Positions 35,301 to 49,890 of a stretch of 64,000 bases of DNA are shown piece by piece. Every line of letters starts with the position of its first letter. Positions within the stretch are counted from its first letter, which is position 1. Under the pieces are notes generated by a model. It was not told where the DNA came from and made no database searches. It saw only the letters and a list, made by a program, of their open reading frames with translations. Location of the stretch: NCBI GenBank assembly GCA_022496805.1, contig CM040089.1, forward strand, positions 41,338,372-41,402,371, read 5' to 3'. The DNA comes from Pohlia nutans (Eukaryota; Streptophyta; Bryopsida; Bryales; Mniaceae). Both the position numbers and the translations under genes were made by a program.

Positions 35301-38300
35301 CACCCATGCACGCTAGGACTAACTCTCTGAAATGATTCATCTATATTTGAAGGGCCCTTGCACTCACACTCCCCCACCCTTGCACGCCCCTCACATATCA
35401 AAAGTGCGCATCAAATAGTCAATGGACCAATCACAAGTAGAATGTGAGGATATAGTCAACTAAATAGTGATTTGAAGGCTCAGTTTCTAACACAATAGGA
35501 TTGAGAGTCAAAGCATTCCCACCCATGCACGCTAGGACTAACTCTCTGAAATGATTCATCTATATTTGAAGGGCCCTTGCACTCACACTCCCCCACCCTT
35601 GCACGCCCCTCACATATCAAAAGTGCGCATCAAATAGTCAATGGACCAATCACAAGTAGAATGTGAGGATATAGTCAACTAAATAGTGATTTGAAGGCTC
35701 AGTTTCTAACACGCTAGGATTGAGAGTCAAAGCATTCCCACCCATGCACGCTAGGACTAACTCTCTGAAATGATTCATCTATATTTGAAGGGCCGTTGCA
35801 CTCACACTCCCCCACCCTTGCACGCCCCTCACATATCAAAAGTGCGCATCAAATAGTCAATGGACCAATCACAAGTAGAATGTGAGGATATAGTCAACTA
35901 AATAGTGATTTGAAGGCTCAGTTTCTAACACGCTAGGATTGAGAGTCAAAGCATTCCCACCCATGCACGCTAGGACTAACTCTCTGAAATGATTCATCTA
36001 TATTTGAAGGGCCCTTGCACTCACACTCCCCCACCCTTGCACGCCCCTCACATATCAAAAGTGCGCATCAAATAGTCAATGGACCAATCACAAGTAGAAT
36101 GTGAGGATATAGTCAACTAAATAGTGATTTGAAGGCTCAGTTTCTAACACAATAGGATTGAGAGTCAAAGCATTCCCACCCATGCACGCTAGGACTAACT
36201 CTCTGAAATGATTCATCTATATTTGAAGGGCCCTTGCACTCACACTCCCCCACCCTTGCACGCCCCTCACATATCAAAAGTGCGCATCAAATAGTCAATG
36301 GACCAATCACAAGTAGAATGTGAGGATATAGTCAACTAAATAGTGATTTGAAGGCTCAGTTTCTAACACGCTAGGATTGAGAGTCAAAGCATTCCCACCC
36401 ATGCACGCTAGGACTAACTCTCTGAAATTATTCATCTATATTTGAAGGGCCGTTGCACTCACACACCCCCACCCTTGCACGCCCCTCACATATCAAAAAT
36501 GCGCATCAAATAGTCAATGGACCAATCTGAAGTAGAATGTGAGGATATAGTCAACTAAATAGTGATTTGAAGGCTCAGTTTCTAACACGCTAGGATTGAG
36601 AGTCAAAGCATTCCCACCCATGCACGCTAGGACTAACTCTCTGAAATGATTCATCTATATTTGAAGGGCCGTTGCACTCACACTCCCCCACCCTTGCACG
36701 CCCCTCACATATCAAAAGTGCGCATCAAATAGTCAATGGACCAATCACAAGTAGAATGTGAGGATATAGTCAACTAAATAGTGATTTGAAGGCTCAGTTT
36801 CTAACACGCTAGGATTGAGAGTCAAAGCATTCCCACCCATGCACGCTAGGACTAACTCTCTGAAATGATTCATCTATATTTGAAGGGCCCTTGCACTCAC
36901 ACTCCCCCACCCTTGCACGCCCCTCACATATCAAAAGTGCGCATCAAATAGTCAATGGACCAATCACAAGTAGAATGTGAGGATATAGTCAACTAAATAG
37001 TGATTTGAAGGCTCAGTTTCTAACACGCTAGGATTGAGAGTCAAAGCATTCCCACCCATGCACGCTAGGACTAACTCTCTGAAATGATTCATCTATATTT
37101 GAAGGGCCCTTGCACTCACACTCCCCCACCCTTGCACGCCCCTCACATATCAAAAGTGCGCATCAAATAGTCAATGGACCAATCACAAGTAGAATGTGAG
37201 GATATAGTCAACTAAATAGTGATTTGAAGGCTCAGTTTCTAACACAATAGGATTGAGAGTCAAAGCATTCCCACCCATGCACGCTAGGACTAACTCTCTG
37301 AAATGATTCATCTATATTTGAAGGGCCCTTGCACTCACACTCCCCCACCCTTGCACGCCCCTCACATATCAAAAGTGCGCATCAAATAGTCAATGGACCA
37401 ATCACAAGTAGAATGTGAGGATATAGTCAACTAAATAGTGATTTGAAGGCTGAGTTTCTAACACGCTAGGATTGAGAGTCAAAGCATTCCCACCCATGCA
37501 CGCTAGGACTAACTCTCTGAAATTAATCATCTATATTTGAAGGGCCCTTGCACTCACACTCCCCCACCCTTGCACGCCCCTCACATATCAAAAGTGCGCA
37601 TCAAATAGTCAATGGACCAATCACAAGTAGAATGTGAGGATATAGTCAACTAAATAGTGATTTGAAGGCTGAGTTTCTAACACGCTAGGATTGAGAGTCA
37701 AAGCATTCCCACCCATGCACGCTAGGACTAACTCTCTGAAATTAATCATCTATATTTGAAGGGCCCTTGCACTCACACTCCCCCACCCTTGCACGCCCCT
37801 CACATATCAAAAGTGCGCATCAAATAGTCAATGGACCAATCACAAGTAGAATGTGAGGATATAGTCAACTAAATAGTGATTTGAAGGCTCAGTTTCTAAC
37901 ACGCTAGGATTGAGAGTCAAAGCATTCCCACCCATGCACGCTAGGACTAACTCTCTGAAATGATTCATCTATATTTGAAGGGCCGTTGCACTCACACTCC
38001 CCCACCCTTGCACGCCCCTCACATATCAAAAGTGCGCATCAAATAGTCAATGGACCAATCACAAGTAGAATGTGAGGATATAGTCAACTAAATAGTGATT
38101 TGAAGGCTCAGTTTCTAACACGCTAGGATTGAGAGTCAAAGCATTCCCACCCATGCACGCTAGGACTAACTCTCTGAAATGATTCATCTATATTTGAAGG
38201 GCCCTTGCACTCACACTCCCCCACCCTTGCACGCCCCTCACATATCAAAAGTGCGCATCAAATAGTCAATGGACCAATCACAAGTAGAATGTGAGGATAT

Positions 38301-41300
38301 AGTCAACTAAATAGTGATTTGAAGGCTCAGTTTCTAACACAATAGGATTGAGAGTCAAAGCATTCCCACCCATGCACGCTAGGACTAACTCTCTGAAATG
38401 ATTCATCTATATTTGAAGGGCCCTTGCACTCACACTCCCCCACCCTTGCACGCCCCTCACATATCAAAAGTGCGCATCAAATAGTCAATGAACGATTCAC
38501 AAGTAGAATGTGAGGATATAGTCAACTAAATAGTGATTTGAAGGCTGAGTTTCTAACACGCTAGGATTGAGAGTCAAAGCATTCCCACCCATGCACGCTA
38601 GGACTAACTCTCTGAAATGATTCATCTATATTTGAAGGGCCCTTGCACTCACACTCCCCCACCCTTGCACGCCCCTCACATATCAAAAGTGCGCATCAAA
38701 TAGTCAATGGACCAATCACAAGTAGAATGTGAGGATATAGTCAACTAAATAGTGATTTGAAGGCTCAGTTTCTAACACAATAGGATTGAGAGTCAAAGCA
38801 TTCCCACCCATGCACGCTAGGACTAACTCTCTGAAATGATTCATCTATATTTGAAGGGCCCTTGCACTCACACTCCCCCACCCTTGCACGCCCCTCACAT
38901 ATCAAAAGTGCGCATCAAATAGTCAATGGACCAATCACAAGTGGAATGTGAGGATATAGTCAACTAAATAGTGATTTGAAGGCTCAATTTCTAACACGCT
39001 AGGATTGAGAGTCAAAGCATTCTCACCCATGCACGCTAGGACTAACTCTCTGAAATTAATCATCTATATTTGAAGGGCCCTTGCACTCACACTCCCCCAC
39101 CCTTGCACGCCCCTCACATATCAAAAGTGCGCATCAAATAGTCAATGGACCAATCACAAGTAGAATGTGAGGATATAGTCAACTAAATAGTGATTTGAAG
39201 GCTCAGTTTCTAACACGCTAGGGTTGACAGTTAGAGCATTCCCACCTATGCACGCTAGGACTAACTCTCTGAAATGATTCATCTATATTTGAAGAGCCGT
39301 TGCACTCACACTCCCCCACCCTTGCACGCCCCTCACATATCAAAAGTGCGCATCAAATAGTCAATGGACCAATCACAAGTAGAATGTGAGGATATAGTCA
39401 ACTAAATAGTGATTTGAAGGCTGAGTTTCTAACACGCTAGGATTGAGAGTCAAAGCATTCCCACCCATGCACGCTAGGACTAACTCTCTGAAATGATTCA
39501 TCTATATTTGAAGGGCCCTTGCACTCACACTCCCCCACCCTTGCACGCCCCTCACATATCAAAAGTGCGCATCAAATAGTCAATGGACCAATCACAAGTA
39601 GAATGTGAGGATATAGTCAACTAAATAGTGATTTGAAGGCTCAGTTTCTAACACGCTAGGATTGAGAGTCAAAGCATTCTCACCCATGCACGCTAGGACT
39701 AACTCTCTGAAATTAATCATCTATATTTGAAGGGCCCTTGCACTCACACTCCCCCACCCTTGCACACCCCTCACATATCAAAAGTGCGCATCAAATAGTC
39801 AATGGACCAATCACAAGTAGAATGTGAGGATATAGTCAACTAAATAGTGATTTGAAGGCTGAGTTTCTAACACGCTAGGATTGAGAGTCAAAGCATTCCC
39901 ACCCATGCACGTTAGGACTAACTCTCTGAAATGATTCATCTATATTTGAAGGGCCCTTGCACTCACACTCCCCCACCCTTGCACGCCCCTCACATATCAA
40001 AAGTGCGCATCAAATAGTCAATGGACCAATCACAAGTAGAATGTGAGGATATAGTCAACTAAATAGTGATTTGAAGGCTCAGTTTCTAACACGATAGGAT
40101 TGAGAGTCAAAGCATTCCCACCCATGCACGCTAGGACTAACTCTCTGAAATGATTCATCTATATTTGAAGGGCCCTTGCACTCACACTCCCCCACCCTTG
40201 CACGCCCCTCACATATCAAAAGTGCGCATCAAATAGTCAATGGACCAATCACAAGTAGAATGTGAGGATATAGTCAACTAAATAGTGATTTGAAGGCTCA
40301 GTTTCTAACACAATAGGATTGAGAGTCAAAGCATTCCCACCCATGCACGCTAGGACTAACTCTCTGAAATGATTCATCTATATTTGAAGGGCCCTTGCAC
40401 TCACACTCCCCCACCCTTGCACGCCCCTCACATATCAAAAGTGCGCATCAAATAGTCAATGGACCAATCACAAGTGGAATGTGAGGATATAGTCAACTAA
40501 ATAGTGATTTGAAGGCTCAATTTCTAACACGCTAGGATTGAGAGTCAAAGCATTCTCACCCATGCACGCTAGGACTAACTCTCTGAAATGATTCATCTAT
40601 ATTTGAAGGGCCCTTGCACTCACACTCCCCCACCCTTGCACGCCCCTCACATATCAAAAGTGCGCATCAAATAGTCAATGGACCAATCACAAGTAGAATG
40701 TGAGGATATAGTCAACTAAATAGTGATTTGAAGGCTCAGTTTCTAACACGCTAGGATTGACAGTTAGAGCATTCCCACCTATGCACGCTAGGACTAACTC
40801 TCTGAAATGATTCATCTATATTTGAAGAGCCGTTGCACTCACACTCCCCCACCCTTGCACGCCCCTCACATATCAAAAGTGCGCATCAAATAGTCAATGG
40901 ACCAATCACAAGTAGAATGTGAGGATATAGTCAACTAAATAGTGATTTGAAGGCTGAGTTTCTAACACGCTAGGATTGAGAGTCAAAGCATTCCCACCCA
41001 TGCACGCTAGGACTAACTCTCTGAAATGATTCATCTATATTTGAAGGGCCCTTGCACTCACACTCCCCCACCCTTGCACGCCCCTCACATATCAAAAGTG
41101 CGCATCAAATAGTCAATGGACCAATCACAAATAGAATGTGAGGATATAGTCAACTAAATAGTGATTTGAAGGCTCAGTTTCTAACACGCTAGGATTGAGA
41201 GTCAAGGCATTCTCACCCATGCACGCTAGGACTAACTCTCTGAAATTAATCATCTATATTTGAAGGGCCGTTGCACTCACACTCCCCCACCCTTGCACAC

Positions 41301-41787
41301 CCCTCACATATCAAAAGTGCGCATCAAATAGTCAATGGACCAATCACAAGTAGAATGTGAGGATATAGTCAACTAAATAGTGATTTGAAGGCTCAGTTTC
41401 TAACACGCTAGGATTGACAGTTAGAGCATTCCCACCCATGCACGCTAGGACTAACTCTCTGAAATTATTCATCTTTATTTGAAGGGCCCTTGCACTCACA
41501 CACCCCCACCCTTGCACGCCCCTCACATATCAAAAATGCGCATCAAATAGTCAATGGACCAATCTGAAGTAGAATGTGAGGATATAGTCAACTAAATAGT
41601 GATTTGAAGGCTCAGTTTCTAACACGCTAGGATTGAGAGTCAAAGCATTCCCACCCATGCACGCTAGGACTAACTCTCTGAAATGATTCATCTATATTTG
41701 AAGGGCCCTTGCACTCACACTCCCCCACCCTTGCACGCCCCTCACATATCAAAAGTGCGCATCAAATAGTCAATGGACCAATCACAA

Positions 41788-44196
41788 GTGGAATGTGAGG
41801 ATATAGTCAACTAAATAGTGATTTGAAGGCTCAATTTCTAACACGCTAGGATTGAGAGTCAAAGCATTCTCACCCATGCACGCTAGGACTAACTCTCTGA
41901 AATTAATCATCTATATTTGAAGGGCCCTTGCACTCACACTCCCCCACCCTTGCACGCCCCTCACATATCAAAAGTGCGCATCAAATAGTCAATGGACCAA
42001 TCACAAGTAGAATGTGAGGATATAGTCAACTAAATAGTGATTTGAAGGCTCAGTTTCTAACACGCTAGGGTTGACAGTTAGAGCATTCCCACCTATGCAC
42101 GCTAGGACTAACTCTCTGAAATGATTCATCTATATTTGAAGAGCCGTTGCACTCACACTCCCCCACCCTTGCACGCCCCTCACATATCAAAAGTGCGCAT
42201 CAAATAGTCAATGGACCAATCACAAGTAGAATGTGAGGATATAGTCAACTAAATAGTGATTTGAAGGCTGAGTTTCTAACACGCTAGGATTGAGAGTCAA
42301 AGCATTCCCACCCATGCACGCTAGGACTAACTCTCTGAAATTAATCATCTATATTTGAAGGGCCCTTGCACTCACACTCCCCCACCCTTGCACGCCCCTC
42401 ACATATCAAAAGTGCGCATCAAATAGTCAATGGACCAATCACAAGTAGAATGTGAGGATATAGTCAACTAAATAGTGATTTGAAGGCTCAGTTTCTAACA
42501 CGCTAGGATTGAGAGTCAAAGCATTCTCACCCATGAACGCTAGGACTAACTCTCTGAAATTAATCATCTATATTTGAAGGGCCCTTGCACTCACACTCCC
42601 CCACCCTTGCACACCCCTCACATATCAAAAGTGCGCATCAAATAGTCAATGGACCAATCACAAGTAGAATGTGAGGATATAGTCAACTAAATAGTGATTT
42701 GAAGGCTCAGTTTCTAACACGCTAGGATTGACAGTTAGAGCATTCCCACCCATGCACGCTAGGACTAACTCTCTGAAATTATTCATCTATATTTGAAGGG
42801 CCCTTGCACTCACACACCCCCACCCTTGCACGCCCCTCACATATCAAAAATGCGCATCAAATAGTCAATGGACCAATCTGAAGTAGAATGTGAGGATATA
42901 GTCAACTAAATAGTGATTTGAAGGCTCAGTTTCTAACACGCTAGGATTGAGAGTCAAAGCATTCCCACCCATGCACGCTAGGACTAACTCTCTGAAATGA
43001 TTCATCTATATTTGAAGGGCCCTTGCACTCACACTCCCCCACCCTTGCACGCCCCTCACATATCAAAAGTGCGCATCAAATAGTCAATGGACCAATCACA
43101 AGTAGAATGTGAGGATATAGTCAACTAAATAGTGATTTGAAGGCTCAGTTTCTAACACGCTAGGATTGAGAGTCAAAGCATTCCCACCCATGCACGCTAG
43201 GACTAACTCTCTGAAATGATTCATCTATATTTGAAGAGCCGTTGCACTCACACTCCCCCACCCTTGCACGCCCCTCACATATCAAAAGTGCGCATCAAAT
43301 AGTCAATGGACCAATCACAAGTAGAATGTGAGGATATAGTCAACTAAATAGTGATTTGAAGGCTCAGTTTCTAACACAATAGGATTGAGAGTCAAAGCAT
43401 TCCCACCCATGCACGCTAGGACTAACTCTCTGAAATGATTCATCTATATTTGAAGGGCCCTTGCACTCACACTCCCCCACCCTTGCACGCCCCTCACATA
43501 TCAAAAGTGCGCATCAAATAGTCAATGGACCAATCACAAGTAGAATGTGAGGATATAGTCAACTAAATAGTGATTTGAAGGCTCAGTTTCTAACACGCTA
43601 GGATTGAAAGTCAAAGCATTCCAACCCATGCACGCTAGGACGAACTCTCTGAAATGATTCATCTATATTTGAAGGGCCGTTGCACTCACACTCCCCCACC
43701 CTTGCACGCCCCTCACATATCAAAAGTGCGCATCAAATAGTCAATGGACCAATCACAAGTAGAATGTGAGGATATAGTCAACTAAATAGTGATTTGAAGG
43801 CTCAGTTTCTAACACGCTAGGATTGACAGTTAGAGCATTCCCACCCATGCACGCTAGGACTAACTCTCTGAAATTATTCATCTATATTTGAAGGGCCGTT
43901 GCACTCACACACCCCCACCCTTGCACGCCCCTCACATATCAAAAGTGCGCATCAAATAGTCAATGGACCAATCTGAAGTAGAATGTGAGGATATAGTCAA
44001 CTAAATAGTGATTTGAAGGCTCAGTTTCTAACACGCTAGGATTGAAAGTCAAAGCATTCCCACCCATGCACGCTAGGACGAACTCTCTGAAATGATTCAT
44101 CTATATTTGAAGGGCCGTTGCACTCACACTCCCCCACCCTTGCACGCCCCTCACATATCAAAAGTGCGCATCAAATAGTCAATGGACCAATCACAA
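41788..44196 (+). repeat. 11-unit higher-order repeat, copy 1 (2409 bp)
   Basis: The copy starts at the AAGTGGAATG variant unit. Variants at fixed offsets are CATGAACGC (+748) and CATTCCAACCC with GGACGAAC (+1833). It differs from later copies by occasional substitutions such as ATTAATC against ATGATTC near 42341. Confidence 0.85.
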
Positions 44197-45072
44197 GTGG
44201 AATGTGAGGATATAGTCAACTAAATAGTGATTTGAAGGCTCAATTTCTAACACGCTAGGATTGAGAGTCAAAGCATTCTCACCCATGCACGCTAGGACTA
44301 ACTCTCTGAAATTAATCATCTATATTTGAAGGGCCCTTGCACTCACACTCCCCTACCCTTGCACGCCCCTCACATATCAAAAGTGCGCATCAAATAGTCA
44401 ATGGACCAATCACAAGTAGAATGTGAGGATATAGTCAACTAAATAGTGATTTGAAGGCTCAGTTTCTAACACGCTAGGGTTGACAGTTAGAGCATTCCCA
44501 CCTATGCACGCTAGGACTAACTCTCTGAAATGATTCATCTATATTTGAAGAGCCGTTGCACTCACACTCCCCCACCCTTGCACGCCCCTCACATATCAAA
44601 AGTGCGCATCAAATAGTCAATGGACCAATCACAAGTAGAATGTGAGGATATAGTCAACTAAATAGTGATTTGAAGGCTGAGTTTCTAACACGCTTGGATT
44701 GAGAGTCAAAGCATTCCCACCCATGCACGCTAGGACTAACTCTCTGAAATGATTCATCTATATTTGAAGGGCCCTTGCACTCACACTCCCCCACCCTTGC
44801 ACGCCCCTCACATATCAAAAGTGCGCATCAAATAGTCAATGGACCAATCACAAGTAGAATGTGAGGATATAGTCAACTAAATAGTGATTTGAAGGCTGAG
44901 TTTCTAACACGCTAGGATTGAGAGTCAAAGCATTCCCACCCATGCACGCTAGGACTAACTCTCTGAAATGATTCATCTATATTTGAAGGGCCCTTGCACT
45001 CACACTCCCCCACCCTTGCACGCCCCTCACATATCAAAAGTGCGCATCAAATAGTCAATGGACCAATCACAA
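44197..45072 (+). repeat. 4-unit insertion within the higher-order array
   Basis: These 876 bp (4 x 219) start with the same AAGTGGAATG/CTCAATTT unit that starts each 11-unit copy, followed by a GGGTTGACAG/ACCTATG unit. The insertion is thus a partial extra copy of the higher-order unit's first four monomers, placing copy 2 fifteen rather than eleven units after the corresponding variants of copy 1. Confidence 0.8.
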
Positions 45073-47481
45073 GTGGAATGTGAGGATATAGTCAACTGAA
45101 TAGTGATTTGAAGGCTCAATTTCTAACACGCTAGGATTGAGAGTCAAAGCATTCTCACCCATGCACGCTAGGACTAACTCTCTGAAATTATTCATCTATA
45201 TTTGAAGGGCCCTTGCACTCACACTCCCCCACCCTTGCACGCCCCTCACATATCAAAAGTGCGCATCAAATAGTCAATGGACCAATCACAAGTAGAATGT
45301 GAGGATATAGTCAACTAAATAGTGATTTGAAGGCTCAGTTTCTAACACGCTAGGGTTGACAGTTAGAGCATTCCCACCTATGCACGCTAGGACTAACTCT
45401 CTGAAATGATTCATCTATATTTGAAGAGCCGTTGCACTCACACTCCCCCACCCTTGCACGCCCCTCACATATCAAAAGTGCGCATCAAATAGTCAATGGA
45501 CCAATCACAAGTAGAATGTGAGGATATAGTCAACTAAATAGTGATTTGAAGGCTGAGTTTCTAACACGCTAGGATTGAGAGTCAAAGCATTCCCACCCAT
45601 GCACGCTAGGACTAACTCTCTGAAATGATTCATCTATATTTGAAGGGCCCTTGCACTCACACTCCCCCACCCTTGCACGCCCCTCACATATCAAAAGTGC
45701 GCATCAAATAGTCAATGGACCAATCACAAGTAGAATGTGAGGATATAGTCAACTAAATAGTGATTTGAAGGCTCAGTTTCTAACACGCTAGGATTGAGAG
45801 TCAAAGCATTCTCACCCATGAACGCTAGGACTAACTCTCTGAAATTAATCATCTATATTTGAAGGGCCCTTGCACTCACACTCCCCCACCCTTGCACACC
45901 CCTCACATATCAAAAGTGCGCATCAAATAGTCAATGGACCAATCACAAGTAGAATGTGAGGATATAGTCAACTAAATAGTGATTTGAAGGCTCAGTTTCT
46001 AACACGCTAGGATTGACAGTTAGAGCATTCCCACCCATGCACGCTAGGACTAACTCTCTGAAATTATTCATCTATATTTGAAGGGCCCTTGCACTCACAC
46101 ACCCCCACCCTTGCACGCCCCTCACATATCAAAAATGCGCATCAAATAGTCAATGGACCAATCTGAAGTAGAATGTGAGGATATAGTCAACTAAATAGTG
46201 ATTTGAAGGCTCAGTTTCTAACACGCTAGGATTGAGAGTCAAAGCATTCCCACCCATGCACGCTAGGACTAACTCTCTGAAATGATTCATCTATATTTGA
46301 AGGGCCCTTGCACTCACACTCCCCCACCCTTGCACGCCCCTCACATATCAAAAGTGCGCATCAAATAGTCAATGGACCAATCACAAGTAGAATGTGAGGA
46401 TATAGTCAACTAAATAGTGATTTGAAGGCTCAGTTTCTAACACGCTAGGATTGAGAGTCAAAGCATTCCCAACCATGCACGCTAGGACTAACTCTCTGAA
46501 ATGATTCATCTATATTTGAAGAGCCGTTGCACTCACACTCCCCCACCCTTGCACGCCCCTCACATATCAAAAGTGCGCATCAAATAGTCAATGGACCAAT
46601 CACAAGTAGAATGTGAGGATATAGTCAACTAAATAGTGATTTGAAGGCTCAGTTTCTAACACAATAGGATTGAGAGTCAAAGCATTCCCACCCATGCACG
46701 CTAGGACTAACTCTCTGAAATGATTCATCTATATTTGAAGGGCCCTTGCACTCACACTCCCCCACCCTTGCACGCCCCTCACATATCAAAAGTGCGCATC
46801 AAATAGTCAATGGACCAATCACAAGTAGAATGTGAGGATATAGTCAACTAAATAGTGATTTGAAGGCTCAGTTTCTAACACGCTAGGATTGAAAGTCAAA
46901 GCATTCCAACCCATGCACGCTAGGACGAACTCTCTGAAATGATTCATCTATATTTGAAGGGCCGTTGCACTCACACTCCCCCACCCTTGCACGCCCCTCA
47001 CATATCAAAAGTGCGCATCAAATAGTCAATGGACCAATCACAAGTAGAATGTGAGGATATAGTCAACTAAATAGTGATTTGAAGGCTCAGTTTCTAACAC
47101 GCTAGGATTGACAGTTAGAGCATTCCCACCCATGCACGCTAGGACTAACTCTCTGAAATTATTCATCTATATTTGAAGGGCCGTTGCACTCACACACCCC
47201 CACCCTTGCACGCCCCTCACATATCAAAAATGCGCATCAAATAGTCAATGGACCAATCTGAAGTAGAATGTGAGGATATAGTCAACTAAATAGTGATTTG
47301 AAGGCTCAGTTTCTAACACGCTAGGATTGAAAGTCAAAGCATTCCCACCCATGCACGCTAGGACGAACTCTCTGAAATGATTCATCTATATTTGAAGGGC
47401 CGTTGCACTCACACTCCCCCACCCTTGCACGCCCCTCACATATCAAAAGTGCGCATCAAATAGTCAATGGACCAATCACAA
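45073..47481 (+). repeat. 11-unit higher-order repeat, copy 2
   Basis: Diagnostic variants are CATGAACGC at 45821 and CATTCCAACC at 46906, at the same offsets (+748, +1833) as in copy 1. Private changes include CAACTGAATAG near 45093. Confidence 0.85.
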
Positions 47482-49890
47482 GTGGAATGTGAGGATATAG
47501 TCAACTAAATAGTGATTTGAAGGCTCAATTTCTAACACGCTAGGATTGAGAGTCAAAGCATTCTCACCCATGCACGCTAGGACTAACTCTCTGAAATTAA
47601 TCATCTATATTTGAAGGGCCCTTGCACTCACACTCCCCCACCCTTGCACGCCCCTCACATATCAAAAGTGCGCATCAAATAGTCAATGGACCAATCACAA
47701 GTAGAATGTGAGGATATAGTCAACTAAATAGTGATTTGAAGGCTCAGTTTCTAACACGCTAGGGTTGACAGTTAGAGCATTCCCACCTATGCACGCTAGG
47801 ACTAACTCTCTGAAATGATTCATCTATATTTGAAGAGCCGTTGCACTCACACTCCCCCACCCTTGCACGCCCCTCACATATCAAAAGTGCGCATCAAATA
47901 GTCAATGGACCAATCACAAGTAGAATGTGAGGATATAGTCAACTAAATAGTGATTTGAAGGCTGAGTTTCTAACACGCTAGGATTGAGAGTCAAAGCATT
48001 CCCACCCATGCACGCTAGGACTAACTCTCTGAAATGATTCATCTATATTTGAAGGGCCCTTGCACTCACACTCCCCCACCCTTGCACGCCCCTCACATAT
48101 CAAAAGTGCGCATCAAATAGTCAATGGACCAATCACAAGTAGAATGTGAGGATATAGTCAACTAAATAGTGATTTGAAGGCTCAGTTTCTAACACGCTAG
48201 GATTGAGAGTCAAAGCATTCTCACCCATGAACGCTAGGACTAACTCTCTGAAATTAATCATCTATATTTGAAGGGCCCTTGCACTCACACTCCCCCACCC
48301 TTGCACACCCCTCACATATCAAAAGTGCGCATCAAATAGTCAATGGACCAATCACAAGTAGAATGTGAGGATATAGTCAACTAAATAGTGATTTGAAGGC
48401 TCAGTTTCTAACACGCTAGGATTGACAGTTAGAGCATTCCCACCCATGCACGCTAGGACTAACTCTCTGAAATTATTCATCTATATTTGAAGGGCCCTTG
48501 CACTCACACACCCCCACCCTTGCACGCCCCTCACATATCAAAAATGCGCATCAAATAGTCAATGGACCAATCTGAAGTAGAATGTGAGGATATAGTCAAC
48601 TAAATAGTGATTTGAAGGCTCAGTTTCTAACACGCTAGGATTGAGAGTCAAAGCATTCCCACCCATGCACGCTAGGACTAACTCTCTGAAATGATTCATC
48701 TATATTTGAAGGGCCCTTGCACTCACACTCCCCCACCCTTGCACGCCCCTCACATATCAAAAGTGCGCATCAAATAGTCAATGGACCAATCACAAGTAGA
48801 ATGTGAGGATATAGTCAACTAAATAGTGATTTGAAGGCTCAGTTTCTAACACGCTAGGATTGAGAGTCAAAGCATTCCCACCCATGCACGCTAGGACTAA
48901 CTCTCTGAAATGATTCATCTATATTTGAAGAGCCGTTGCACTCACACTCCCCCACCCTTGCACGCCCCTCACATATCAAAAGTGCGCATCAAATAGTCAA
49001 TGGACCAATCACAAGTAGAATGTGAGGATATAGTCAACTAAATAGTGATTTGAAGGCTCAGTTTCTAACACAATAGGATTGAGAGTCAAAGCATTCCCAC
49101 CCATGCACGCTAGGACTAACTCTCTGAAATGATTCATCTATATTTGAAGGGCCCTTGCACTCACACTCCCCCACCCTTGCACGCCCCTCACATATCAAAA
49201 GTGCGCATCAAATAGTCAATGGACCAATCACAAGTAGAATGTGAGGATATAGTCAACTAAATAGTGATTTGAAGGCTCAGTTTCTAACACGCTAGGATTG
49301 AAAGTCAAAGCATTCCAACCCATGCACGCTAGGACGAACTCTCTGAAATGATTCATCTATATTTGAAGGGCCGTTGCACTCACACTCCCCCACCCTTGCA
49401 CGCCCCTCACATATCAAAAGTGCGCATCAAATAGTCAATGGACCAATCACAAGTAGAATGTGAGGATATAGTCAACTAAATAGTGATTTGAAGGCTCAGT
49501 TTCTAACACGCTAGGATTGACAGTTAGAGCATTCCCACCCATGCACGCTAGGACTAACTCTCTGAAATTATTCATCTATATTTGAAGGGCCGTTGCACTC
49601 ACACACCCCCACCCTTGCACGCCCCTCACATATCAAAAATGCGCATCAAATAGTCAATGGACCAATCTGAAGTAGAATGTGAGGATATAGTCAACTAAAT
49701 AGTGATTTGAAGGCTCAGTTTCTAACACGCTAGGATTGAAAGTCAAAGCATTCCCACCCATGCACGCTAGGACGAACTCTCTGAAATGATTCATCTATAT
49801 TTGAAGGGCCGTTGCACTCACACTCCCCCACCCTTGCACGCCCCTCACATATCAAAAGTGCGCATCAAATAGTCAATGGACCAATCACAA
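47482..49890 (+). repeat. 11-unit higher-order repeat, copy 3
   Basis: Variants occur at 48230 (AACGCT) and 49315 (CCAACCC), each exactly 2409 bp from their counterparts in copies 2 and 4. It appears almost identical to copy 4. Confidence 0.88.
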
